Notes under the pieces: generated by a model
What the model was told of the DNA's origin: nothing
Seen by the model: the letters and a program-made list of their open reading frames with translations, nothing else
Database searches by the model: none
Translations under genes and position numbers: made by a program
Shown: positions 1-9,849 of the stretch, piece by piece
How positions within the stretch are numbered: position 1 is the stretch's first letter
Layout: each line of letters starts with the position of its first letter
NCBI GenBank assembly: GCA_019137255.1
Contig: WPDH01000034.1
Coordinates: 372,001-436,000, forward strand
Source: Corinectria fuckeliana
Lineage: Eukaryota; Ascomycota; Sordariomycetes; Hypocreales; Nectriaceae
Reading direction: 5' to 3'
DNA: 64,000 bases

Positions 1-1092
1 CCCAAGGAGTTCCACGCCGCGCTCGCCAAGGACGGATGGCTGGGCATTGCTTTGCCTGAGGCGTTCGGGGGATCTGGCTTGGGCATCTCCGAGGCGACGA
101 TGATGATGCAGACCATCGCCGAGTCCGGGGCCGGTATGGCTGGGGCGCAGTCCATCCACGCCAACGTGTATGCGACGCAGCCCCTCGCAAAGTTCGGCTC
201 CAAAGAGCAGCTGGAGACGACTATTCCCAATATCGTCTCCGGCAAGTGGCGTGTGTGCTTCGGGGTTACGGAGCCCAACGCCGGTCTCGATACCCTACGC
301 CTGGCGACTACGGCCAAGAAGAACTCGGACGGGTCTTACAGTGTCACCGGCCAGAAGATCTGGATTACTTGCGCTCAGGTCGCCTCCAAGATGATTCTGT
401 TGGCAAGGACTACCCCCCTGGACGAAGTAAAAAAACCCAGCGAAGGACTGTCTCTCTTCTCTATCGACCTGGACCGCGACCAGCCCGGTCTCGACATGAA
501 GAAGATCAAGAAGATGGGCGGCCGCGCCGTGGACGCCAACGAGGTGTTCTTCGACAACTACCAGATCCCCGCCAGCTCGCTGATCGGCGAACAAGGCAAG
601 GGCTTCAAGATGATCCTCCACGGCATGAACGCCGAGCGGTGCCTGCTCGCCGGCGAAGCCCTGGGCCTTGGCTACGCGGCGCTGAAGCGGGCCAGCGACT
701 ACGCGCGCGAGCGGGTGGTGTTCCAGCGGCCGATCGGGATGAACCAGGGCATCGCCCACCCGCTGGCCGACGCGTACATGAAGCTGGAGGGCGCCAAGCT
801 GGCGACGTACCACGCGGCGCGCCTGTACGACCGGAGCGGCACCGACGCGGCGGCGGTCCGGCCGGACGAGGTGGGCGTCGCGGCCAACAGCGCCAAGTAC
901 ATGGCCGCCGAGGCTGCCTTTACCGCGTGCGAGCGGGCTGTCCTCACGCACGGGGGGATGGGATATGCCGTGGAATACGACGTGGAGAGGTGGTTCCGCG
1001 AGTGCTTGGTTCCCCGGATTGCGCCCGTGAGCAGGGAGATGATTCTGAACTTTGTCGGCGAGAGGGTGCTCAAGCTTCCGAGGAGCTACTGA
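1..1092 (+). CDS. Acyl-CoA dehydrogenase, 5' end cut by window edge
   Basis: The frame is open from base 1 to a TGA at 1090-1092, giving the last 363 residues of an acyl-CoA dehydrogenase (usual length about 400-430), so only the N-terminal helical part is missing. These flavoenzymes introduce the alpha-beta double bond in acyl-CoA. Visible family features are the substrate/FAD signature CFGVTEPNAGLDT, the beta-domain stretch GQKIWITCA, the helical C-domain with FQRPIGMNQGIAHPLAD, and the C-terminal part with THGGMGYAVEYDVERW ending REMILNFVGERVL. No intron is seen in the visible part. Two genes downstream lies a MaoC-type dehydratase, which fits acyl-CoA breakdown. The family is clear; the exact substrate (branched or medium chain) cannot be read from the sequence. 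Confidence 0.93.
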   Translation, partial: PKEFHAALAKDGWLGIALPEAFGGSGLGISEATMMMQTIAESGAGMAGAQSIHANVYATQPLAKFGSKEQLETTIPNIVSGKWRVCFGVTEPNAGLDTLRLATTAKKNSDGSYSVTGQKIWITCAQVASKMILLARTTPLDEVKKPSEGLSLFSIDLDRDQPGLDMKKIKKMGGRAVDANEVFFDNYQIPASSLIGEQGKGFKMILHGMNAERCLLAGEALGLGYAALKRASDYARERVVFQRPIGMNQGIAHPLADAYMKLEGAKLATYHAARLYDRSGTDAAAVRPDEVGVAANSAKYMAAEAAFTACERAVLTHGGMGYAVEYDVERWFRECLVPRIAPVSREMILNFVGERVLKLPRSY

Positions 1093-1179
1093 GGAGTGCA
1101 GATACAAGATATTCCAAGATAATAAACTAAACCTCCAAGGGCCTTGTACCCAGTGGCGTAATCCCCATCTTCTTTACCT

Positions 1180-2131
1180 CTCCGGCAATTGAAGCATATA
1201 ACCAGGAATGTGCCCAACTCGCAAAGCCGGTTACCGAGCTTGCATGCTGCTGAAGAAAGAGTAGCAGCGTTGCCATCCGCCACAACCGGCGATGTTGGGA
1301 CGGGGTTGTTTACCCTTGACTCAACCCAGTCCGCTTCAACTTTGGGACGCGACTTGAGCACCAGCCTGCCCACGAGCAGCGTCATCTCGGACACCAGACT
1401 TTCTGCTCGGATGCCATCTCCATCATAACCATGCGTTCGAGAATGCCAGGCTGCTGCCTCTCCAGGTTGCCTAGTAGGATTTGAGACGATGACTACGACA
1501 TTGAGCCACTCGACCCGTCGGATCTCGAATCTGAAGTAGACAGCCGCGACGCTTCCCGCTTTGGCTCTTGCAAGCCAGAGCACATACAATATGCTATCAA
1601 GATGGTGGAAATTGCTAGAATACGTCAGTGGCTTCATCATGTCCGTGTGTATACAAAGATTGACTCGCGAACACAGCTGGGAAAGTGATTGATGCTCATT
1701 TTTCGCCCGGAAGACCGTCGTCTGCGCCAGAACAAGTTCGGGGGCTCGACCACGTCCTTGAATCTTAGAAACAAAGCCTCCCGGATGAGCTAGGTCGTAG
1801 CGTTGAGGATGAGAACGCTTTCATGTGGTCACACCTCCTACACTTGGCAAACAAGTATATGTCCTGCTCCGAGATATGCCAAACATAAGCTAACAACCAC
1901 AGCCACGTCCGGATTCTTATCCACCGCCACAGCTTCAGGAAACAATTGAAGGAACACAGCAACGGGCGGATTGCTGTAGCTGCAGCTTCGCGTATCAGCC
2001 GCATCGGCGAGGACCAATACTTCAATATGCTCTACGGGCCGTGGGAGGGCGACGATGGCGTCGCTGATCTTGGGCTGGTTCGACAAGCCGATGTCCCGTT
2101 GCAAGTGGAGAGCCTCAACTTTCTGGGCTGA
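1180..2131 (+). pseudogene. Decayed fungal Zn2Cys6-type transcription factor (middle homology region)
   Basis: No long open frame exists here, but short plus-strand pieces in changing frames resemble the fungal-specific transcription factor domain in the right order. From 1491 a piece reads DYDIEPLDPSDLE, followed by a helix with EHIQYAIKMVEIARI; the acidic D-DIEPL motif is typical just after the LGRP-type motif of this domain. From about 1830 comes LLHLANKY, and from about 1960 RIAVAAASRISRI followed by GEDQYFNMLYGP, which resembles the later helices (AA--ISRI-ED). Stops and frame changes separate the pieces. No zinc cluster is recognisable. I read this as an old pseudogene. Confidence 0.6.
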
Positions 2132-2437
2132 TCACTGTAGGATGGTCGCTGTAATTAGAATAAGAACTAATCAAGTTGATCTTGACACTTCGGGCATGAG
2201 TCCCGAAGCTGCAGCTGACTCGGCCCTTCGGCTACTTCACGACTCAAATAGCCGGCCCCACCTCCGGATCTCTGCCGCCTAACAGTCCCGGAGGTTTACT
2301 TCAGTCATACATCTACCTACGCTACTTGCTTCAACATCGGCTAGGTGAGGGGATGCTATTTAAAATCCGCGAGCCTTGGCCTCGTTCCCGAGAACATTTA
2401 TGAAATACCTAAATCACCGAAAACAGCCACAGCAAAT

Positions 2438-3525
2438 ATGGCTCAATCAACGGCGCTGCGCCAAGCCCGCTGTAGACTGGCTCGTCAACTGACCCCAGTA
2501 CAACGTCGAGGTTTCGCAGCCACAGCCAGCGAAGCCGCTGCCCATCTGCTTGAAAACTTCGCGGAAAAGTCGTTCGTGCGTCACCAGCTCATCGACGGAA
2601 ACCAGCTACAGAAGCTAGCGCTGACGCTTGGCCAAACGTCCATCGAAGGCGTAGACGTCTCCGAAGTCCCGCCCGCAGCTGGAACACCGGTGCCGCAGGG
2701 TTACCACCTCGTGTACTTTACGCCCAATGGCACCGAACAGGACCTTGGGGCCGATGGGACCGACCGGGCTTTCAACGCCTCTGCACCGTTCACGCGACGG
2801 ATGTGGGCTGGCGGGAAGATGAAGTGGCCGGCTCCGTCGGGTGGGGCGTTGCTTCGGGTTGGCGATGAAGTCGAGGAGCGGACTCGGCTTGTGAGCGCAA
2901 CGGCTAAGAAGAGCCGGTCTGCGGGAGAGATGGTTCTGGTCGAGGTGGAAAAGGAGTTTTGGTGTCCGGACGGGTGTGCTCTCGTTGATCAGCGCTCATG
3001 GGTCTTCCGGCCTGAGATTGATCTTCAGAATGCGCCTGCGGCTCCGAAGCCTCTTGCGGATGTTACACGGGGGCCGTCTTCGGTCAAAGATCTTGCCGCC
3101 AACCGTGACGGTGAGCTTGCGAGACGCTTATGCGATGACGTCCTGAGCTGATGACCCCAGGCTTCCCAACTCGAGAACTTCGATGGTCCCCTGCTGGCCT
3201 CTTCAGGTTCTCGGCACTGACCTTCAACGGCCACATGATTCACTACAACGAGGACTGGACTCAAAGCATCGAAGGCCATCCCGGCTTGGTAGTCCACGGG
3301 CCGCTGAATCTCATCAACCTTCTGAATTACTGGGAGGACGTCCATGGCAATGGACAAGGTCCAAGGAGCATCGCGTACAGGGCGCTGTCGCCGTTGTATG
3401 CTGGCCAGACGTACTACATACGGACGGCCGAGGTTCGAGATGGTGAAGCTGGCAAAGTCTGGGATGTTACCGTTGAGAAGGATGGAGTTGTTTGCATGAA
3501 GAGCGAGATTTCGGCTCAGGATTAA
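2438..3525 (+). CDS. Mitochondrial MaoC/hot-dog dehydratase (HTD2-like; mesaconyl-CoA hydratase-like)
   Basis: Two exons, 2438-3110 and 3161-3525, are joined by a 50-nt intron (GTGAGC...CTGA...CCCAG) and encode 345 residues. The frame extends upstream of 2438 but ATG 2438 is the first in-frame ATG. The N-terminus is rich in Arg, Ala and Ser without acids (RQARCRLARQL, QRRGFAATAS), as in a mitochondrial presequence. The N-terminal half is a degenerate hot-dog domain (FTRRMWAGGKMKW, then DEVEERTRLVSA). The C-terminal half carries FRFSALTFNGHMIHYNEDW, the hydratase motif with the catalytic His, and VVHGPL. Such proteins are 3-hydroxyacyl-thioester dehydratases of mitochondrial fatty acid synthesis (yeast Htd2) or mesaconyl-C4/itaconyl-CoA hydratases. 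The nearby acyl-CoA dehydrogenase slightly favours a catabolic role. A TATTTAAAA box lies near 2356. Confidence 0.88.
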
Positions 3526-5167
3526 TGTTTAAATTAGTGATGGCAACCCGATATGAGCTTCGACGGTCTTCTCAAACCCCAGCAAATGAGAAAATACTAT
3601 AAAATACTATACATACTACCAGAAAAAATAGTTTTCCGTTTCTTGCGGGTTGAAAGGCTTCTCTGACTCGGGGGTTCGAGTGCAGCCTTTGACGTATAGT
3701 TCGACCGCACTCCTGTGTATACTAGATCAATGACCTAGGGAGAATTTCGCGTCAGCGCCACAGTGACGATGGCACTGCGTGACAGAGGGGCTTAGTTTTA
3801 GAGGGCAGATTCAACGAGAATGAGAATGGCCAACGAGGTTTATTAGCTATGTGCGCTTATCGAAGGTCCACCTCGAGAAAAGTCCGGGGAGTTATTCAGC
3901 GGTCTGTCTTTGTACTTGCGTCTACGGAGCTCTAGATTGAGCTTGCGGCGCAGCAGATGGAAGTGGTTGGCCGGGGAAGCATGTACGCAATCTCCATGTT
4001 ACAGTCTTGTGATGTTTGCCTTTTTGTCCGATCACGCCTGTTCCTCCTGATCATACATGATAAGAACCGCCCCAGCTGCTCTGACGAGTGCTCAGTGCGC
4101 TGGCCATCAACCCGTGAGGCAGCGACGGCACAGGGCCCGAACAGTCGAGCCGCTGGGACTCACCTGCAGCAATAAAGTTGTTGACGATGCCATGCGTATA
4201 ATTCGCAAGTCGCCGAATTGAGCTTCCCGCGTAACCATCGGCTTTGGATCTGTTAGTGTCACGCCGTACTCGAAGTCTAGAGCGTCAAACCCGCCGAGAG
4301 ACGAGCTTGCCGGGGTGAGAAGACTGCCGAGGGGTGTCTATGTCTTGCCGGTGGTTTGAACGTGCAATGCTAGGTGACTCTGGGAGAATGTTCCGCACTA
4401 GACGTCATGCCCGGTAAAGCGAGTCCTCGAGACAGCGCGTCCCAGATGTCATGACTTCAGAAGCCTCTGCAACTGGGCGATGGCAACAGAAGCACGAAAC
4501 AGTACTACGAAACTTAGTAGCTAGTCTGTAGAGGATCATTGAGCATGTCCAGGGTCAGGATACCAATCCGTGCCGCGGAAATTTATGCCTGGAGATTCAC
4601 GGCAATGTCATGGGCATCGTCTACATATTGACTTCCACAAACAGTAAGCCCGGGAAGTCGCGGCAGCTCGGCCGACAAGTAAGTAATAGGACAGAAGGCT
4701 CTCGTAGCAGGTTACGCCCCAGCCCAAGTCAAGAATGCGAGACGGCGTGAAAGCGGTTCCGGGGACAACATCCAAGGATCAATGGACGCCAAGGGGATCT
4801 GCCTGGATGTTCGGGTGTTGTTCAAGTAGCCGCAGAGAACTGACGCAAGCTCGAATATAGCGTGTAACTGATACAGATTGACGTTTATCTAACGCTGCAA
4901 AGAAGTCACTGGTTTACTCTTTCGGGCTTGGAAGCTGGTGGTCCATTGATCGTGTGGCAGTTGGCATGGGCCGGGATGGACCATGAAAAAATCGCAGTAT
5001 TACAATTCAAGCCTTCTTCCCAACCGTAGTAACTATCGCCTGAAAGAAGCGCCTGTACATGCAGCCTCCTCGAAGCATACTTTGTTATCTATCTTCAAAC
5101 GGCATCGAACGCAGGACATACCGGCCCATTTTCAGCCTAGTTGTTGATAATCATAACGCGCTACAGG
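3526..5167. other. Intergenic, no intact gene
   Basis: About 1.6 kb without a supportable gene. ORFs are short and unlike known proteins. On the minus strand near 4711-4750 a short piece reads TPSRILDLGWG, reminiscent of SAM-methyltransferase motif I, but nothing convincing surrounds it. The 3' flank of the dehydratase gene (3590-3640) is AT-rich with repeated AAAATACTAT. Confidence 0.5.
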
Positions 5168-5745
5168 AACCCCTTCATGGTGAAGATAGCAGCTTGGAGG
5201 AAGTTGATGAGGGGAATTCCAAACCTGGAACCAAGGATGCCGGGGTTGCTGATGGAGAAATTACCCCCATCGAAACCGTCCAGGATCAGTTTTCCATGGC
5301 CAGCCTAGCAAACGATTGTTAGTATACATTTTCGTGCAAAGGCGTCTTTATCGTGGCTGACTTACCTTCTAAGCCCAGGTAGTCACCCCTCACTCCAGCT
5401 CGTCGACGCTGAAGGCGTCTGTGTTCTAAAGATGGAGGTGATAAGACTCTCGAGAACGGAAACGCCAATACTGATAGCCATGGTAGGTAATAATCTCCCG
5501 TTCGGCACATCATCAGCTCTGGCGGTACGGTTCAAGGCAGTTTCTGTGAGCTCGCTCATCTCTGAAAGACCCGGAGGATGTTGAGACAACCGGATGGGAC
5601 TGCTCCGGCGGAGTAGCAGACTTTGTGGTGTGCGCAAGAGTTGCAGGCCTGGTAAGCGAAGGAGTACGAGTCTTGTCCTCCTCCTGGGGCTCGGCAAGTT
5701 GAGGGATCTTGGTGTCTTGCTACACGATGGGCCAAGATAGATCAA
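5168..5745 (-). pseudogene. Relic of a dihydrolipoamide acyl(succinyl)transferase E2 (KGD2-like) gene
   Basis: On the minus strand, 5308 down to 5168 encodes a clear piece of the E2 catalytic core. It starts GKLILDGFDGGNFSISNPG and continues GILGSRFGIPLINFLQAAIF, matching the conserved GKL--DM-GG-F-ISN-G--GS--GTP-IN-PQ-A block of 2-oxoacid dehydrogenase acyltransferases, then stops. It is preceded by a recognisable intron (5309-5365, GTAAGT...CTAAC...CTAG). Further upstream (about 5740-5560) another frame gives a Pro/Glu/Lys/Thr-rich stretch like an E2 linker. The catalytic HxxxD region and the lipoyl domain are not visible, and the upstream exon frame contains stops. The core assignment is firm; the full extent is not. 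Confidence 0.62.
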
Positions 5746-6079
5746 GCTCGTAGTGCATAAAGGCCTTCACAAGTCAGGTACTTAGTACTTACTAAAATCT
5801 ACAAAGCATCACACATCCCTGGCTGGAAGCTGCGCCACACTGATGGTCCTCAAAGATGATAAACGGGATCTCACGGTGCTAGTGTACTATAAATAGTCCA
5901 GATGAATTCAAGATACCCTAAAAGCTATTCGAAGAGACTTACTAGAAGTCTGGCCCATTTTTACCTCCCTGGGCAAAGGAGTCAAAGGTCCTAGTCCTCA
6001 CCGTCAAGTACCAAGGCAAATCAAATGATGCAACCAAAAGAAAGACAACAAAGTAAAGAAACCATCAAGAAGGCCTGAA

Positions 6080-6798
6080 CTATCCACAATTCCGTCTCGA
6101 GGAAGAGGACCTACCGGCTCCCGACTTCGGAAACGTGAGGACATCACGGATATTTGGAAACCCCCCGGACGCGTCTGGGATATTTGACCACATCCACTCA
6201 TTCGTCTTGATATTCTCACTATACTCATCCTTCTCACTCGCCTCACTGTTCTCAGTGTCCTCACTCCCCTCGTCGCTCGCATCGCTCGCATCTTTAAGGT
6301 CACAAGCAAGGCACTTTGGCTTGAAGTGGCCTCCCTCGGGGATCGTCATAGGAATACTCTTAATCTTCTCAATACTCTCCCCCGCAAACGCCAGCATCCG
6401 GGCCTTCGGCTGCATGGAGCAGCCCTCACAATGCAGCTGGATTTTGCACGTTGGGCACTGGTGGTCCATGTTTAGGATCAACTTCATCCGACATTGGTAG
6501 CATATGATGTGGCCGCATGGGTTAACTATGCCTATCCTTGTTCTGTCAACTGTGAGCTCGGGAGCGGGCAGGCCGGTGACGCTGACGTCCTCGCCCATCA
6601 CGCAGCACACAGCCTTGATGGGGTTTGCGTCTGGTTTGGGGTTGAGAATGTGGCTGCGGAGAACGGGCCAGAATGATATTTCTTCGAGCTTAGACTCTGG
6701 ACTCGTGCCGCTCGTCTCTGCTGTGACTGCATCGTTAGTCGGATTTTGCGACCTCACTAGGTAGGTGTGTAAGTCTTACCGGATCTGAGGTTTGCCAT
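6080..6798 (-). CDS. RING-like zinc finger protein, fungal-specific
   Basis: Two exons: 6798-6780 encodes only MANLRS plus one base, followed by a 53-nt intron (6779-6727, GTAAGA...CTAAC...GCAG), then 6726-6080. The product is 221 residues. Residues about 45-105 form a RING-type finger: CCVMGEDV, then NPCGHIICYQC (Cys, His and Cys ligands), then CPTC. A further Cys pair follows (LHCEGC) and another near LACDL. The C-terminal third is acidic and Ser-rich (DASDEGSEDTENSEASEKDE) and probably disordered. RING fingers usually mark E3 ubiquitin ligases; that role is inferred, and the first Cys pair is unusual (one spacing is C-x3-G rather than C-x2-C). Start chosen because splicing of the tiny first exon restores a frame with an ATG and a good donor. 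Confidence 0.78.
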
Positions 6799-7228
6799 CT
6801 TGACAGTTCAACAAGGGTAAGTCTAACGAGTTGAGCAATTAGATGGCAGAGCTGTGATTACAAGCAGAGCTGTGTCTGCAAGAGGAACTGGAGTTGCAAG
6901 AGGAACTGATTGCAAAAGCCGACTACAGCGCTCAATATAAACCCAGATGATTTTATTTAAATCTTGGTGTTTGCAAACACTATGCGAATCCATTGTATTG
7001 CAACTCTGCTCGGTAATAATGACTTGCAATTGTTCTACAGCTCTGTTCTAAGTACATTATCACTCAGGGTGTCGTCGCGACTTGGCTGGTGCCCGACAAC
7101 AAAGAGTTCCTTGTCAACGTGATGCACAACCCGTATCTAGTGCCAAAATTCCAATTTAACCCGCCAAAAAGTCTACATGAGTTGTCTAGTCTAGTCTAAC
7201 TAAACAAAGGAAAATAAGCCACCATGGT
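6799..7228. other. Intergenic with short direct and inverted repeats
   Basis: No gene seen. The left part has GCAGAGCTGTG twice (6846 and about 6861) and TGCAAGAGGAACTG twice (about 6878 and 6895). The right part (about 7033-7042) contains the reverse complement core ACAGCTCTGT. This could be a small decayed inverted-repeat element, but no clean ends or target duplication are visible. Confidence 0.35.
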
Positions 7229-8165
7229 TCATGCCGCAGCCTGCGCCTCGCTGCCAACCAGATTGTCCTCCAGCTTGATTCCATTCACCTTGACACCGTC
7301 CAATCTAGCTTCCCCCTTAACCTGTCCTACCGCGGCTTTGCTCGCTTCTAACAGCTCGGCCCGCCTGTTGACAAAGCTCAGATAAGTCTGCCACCCCACG
7401 GCGACGCCGCCGGTGAAGATGCTGCGATATTCCATGGGCACAAGGGTGAAGGCAAAGGCAGTGAACGGCGGCCAGAACTTGGCCGACGTGACAATGGTGG
7501 TGGGGACACAGTCTTTGACTCGGGCAATTGCTCCGCCAATGCCCTCGCCAGACAGCACGGCCTGAGCACTAAAGAAAAATGTGTTGAAGGTTGGTGTAAA
7601 GACAACTTGGCTGATGACAATCTTGGCCGCCAGCGTGACCCACCGGCTAGAGTAGTTGAAGTGATTGGAGAGGAAAATGAACCTGCAAAACCCGTTAGCA
7701 CTAGCACTGCCTCGGTATCAAGAGCATTAGCCGGACTCGCCATTTGTAGACGGGAATCGCAACCATGCCGCCGATGGCCATGCTCCGGGCCGTCCTCAGA
7801 GGGTCGTAGTCGTTGTCCCCGATGAACTGCGCGCTAAGGTCGGCGCAGAGATAGATGAAGACGGCGCTCCAGAACTGCGTCACATGCGGCCGCGCCCTTT
7901 GCGATCTCCCATATGCCTGTGCCATGCTAGTCAGGGGGCCCAGCCGTTCCCAGAGCGGCAGCGGCGAGACAACGGCGGCGCTAGCAGTGCCAGATGCCGG
8001 CTTTGGCGGGCCAGTTCTGACGTTGGTGTTGCTGATGCTTGGGGCTCCTGAAGGCAACCCGGTCTGTAGGCGGCGCTGGACCTGGAAGACGCGCCGGCCG
8101 GCAGCGCCGAGGCCGAGCCCGAGGCCGTTCCTCCGTAGCGAGGCGCGGAGCAGTATCGTCGCCAT
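7229..8165 (-). CDS. Mpv17/PMP22-family (Sym1-like) membrane protein
   Basis: Two exons, 8165-7741 and 7682-7229, encode 292 residues. The intron (7740-7683, 58 nt) starts with GCGAGT, not GT: only a GC-AG intron keeps the family motif YKWFIFL in frame, and the exon ends in the expected AATG|GC context. The N-terminal 90 residues are Arg/Gly/Ser/Pro-rich, probably a mitochondrial or peroxisomal targeting and linker region. The Mpv17 domain follows: a helix with FIYLCADLSAQ, an acidic loop DYDPLRTARS, then IPVYKWF, SRWVTLAAKIVISQVVFTP, and the end region AKFWPPFTAFAFTLVP with VGWQTYLS. Members are small four-helix channel-like proteins of the inner mitochondrial or peroxisomal membrane; Sym1 is needed for ethanol growth at heat in yeast. 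Function here is inferred from family only. Confidence 0.9.
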
Positions 8166-9849
8166 CGTGGGTCACATGAACGGCCTGGATTGATGTAGAA
8201 CGGAAGTCACATTCTCGACCGGGTTCGGCGCGAAACGGATAGTCCCCGAGTTCGGGGCTCCGTCGGAAGATCCGAAGCGGGCCTCGGTGTTGCGGTATTA
8301 GTGGCTTTGGCTTGAATCGAGAATTTTGCTTCAGGTGGCCAGGAACGCCACCACGAGATTGGTTACTGCGACTAGGGAAAGTGAAGATAAACTGGATAGA
8401 GCTTCGGCTGGTAATTACCAACCGTTCCATTGGCTTCGGACCAATCTATTGATATGGGAAACCAGCTGACTTACTTCGTTAAGTTGATGTAGTTCGGACG
8501 CATTCCGTTGGTGAAAAACCTCTGGTCTCTTTTGTCAGGCTGCTTGCTCATTAGACGACCTTGGAAGTAGGTCGGCAATTTGAAGCTGCAGCTGCATCCA
8601 AGCTAAGTTGTCTTCATTATAGTCATTCCGTATATGATGCTCTGGGCCTAACTGTTAGATCCTGCACTTTAGGCGGTCAACCATTTCTCGTAAGCAGTGG
8701 TGATGCTGCGCGGGCGGGAAAGTAGTTGCCGGCAACATGTTTGCCTTCTAATCCGACTTCACGTCTGCTACATTGCCAGAAGAACGCTACTATATCACGT
8801 CTTCCTCTTGTGACGGAAGCCCCCTGAAATAAAATGTACTCTATGCCTCGTTTCTCGTCTTCTGCACTATGATGCTATTGCTAACTGGTTGGAACGCACT
8901 AGAATGAGAAGGTGTCCGTGATTGTTGGAATCTCGTAGGGCTAAGTGGTAGCTAGCTGAGATCTATAAGAGTATGCATTGCATGTGATCATGGTTTCCTA
9001 ACCGAGGCTTGGGCTATCGTTACGTATTATAATTTCACTGATGAGAATACTTCGGGTTACAAGTGACAGCGGGTACTGCGAGAGAAGAGAAGAGCTAGGG
9101 CTAGGCTTGACATATTCTAGTGCCCAACGAACATCTCAGCCTTACAGGACAGCCGAGAATTGCAAGCTCTTGCGTGCATACTCCTGGTTTACTTCTATTA
9201 ATACCCCCACAACCTTTCAGACGCACGTACGGAGTACTGCACGGAATGAAGCCAAGTACCGAGCAGAAGACCCTAGTTTCACTCCGGAAGCCGGGGTGCG
9301 ACACAAGTCTGCCAGCCAGGCAGGGGTCTTCCTCCTTGCTAGGGCCGAGGCCGTTTACTCTCCGCATGGACATTCACATGTCAGTCCACCAAAGGAGATA
9401 AGCACGACTACAATTGTCTGATGTGATTGATCGTGAGCTGTTGTGGGTCGGCACGAGGACGAATGGTCCAAGCGACACTGCAGAAGATGAAAAGAAAGGA
9501 GGATAGCTTGCTTGGAGTTTAAATTACTGCATAAAACCCCAAAGCTGCTAGGGCTCGAGCAATCTCACATGCCGAGGTGGCTCTGATATCAGCAGGTGAC
9601 GACGCACGACGACGACGGGTCAACAACTACCGTGCTGCTCCCCTCTCCATATCTTCTCTCAAGGTGATGAGAAATAACTCTTGTCTTTTCTAAATTTATC
9701 CTCCCTTCTCTCTCTTTCATACCCGGTCTTCGTCGGGCTCCCACGACCTGGTCTCGCCCGTCCGGACCTCTCGGACCCTCAACAGCAATATTCCGCAGCA
9801 TCATCTGATTTTTTTCTAACGCACTGATACCCCAAACACCTCACTCGCG
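8166..9849. other. Intergenic / divergent promoter region
   Basis: About 1.7 kb between the divergent Mpv17-family and acyl-CoA synthetase genes. No convincing coding sequence was found. The last 180 bases before ATG 9850 are pyrimidine-rich (CTCTCTCTTTC near 9710), typical of a fungal promoter/5' leader. Confidence 0.5.

Noticed and set aside
295..1107. 270-codon minus-strand ORF opposite acyl-CoA dehydrogenase
   Set aside because: It is an antisense shadow caused by high third-position GC; it has no family resemblance.
3660..3700. GGGGTTCGAGTGC resembling a tRNA T-arm
   Set aside because: No matching acceptor stem, D-arm or anticodon loop upstream.
4700..4765. Methyltransferase motif I-like TPSRILDLGWG on the minus strand
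   Set aside because: The second glycine position differs and no other motif of the fold is readable nearby; too short to call.
9041..9421. 126-codon plus-strand ORF upstream of the acyl-CoA synthetase
   Set aside because: Overlapping ORFs of similar length exist in other frames and none resembles a protein.
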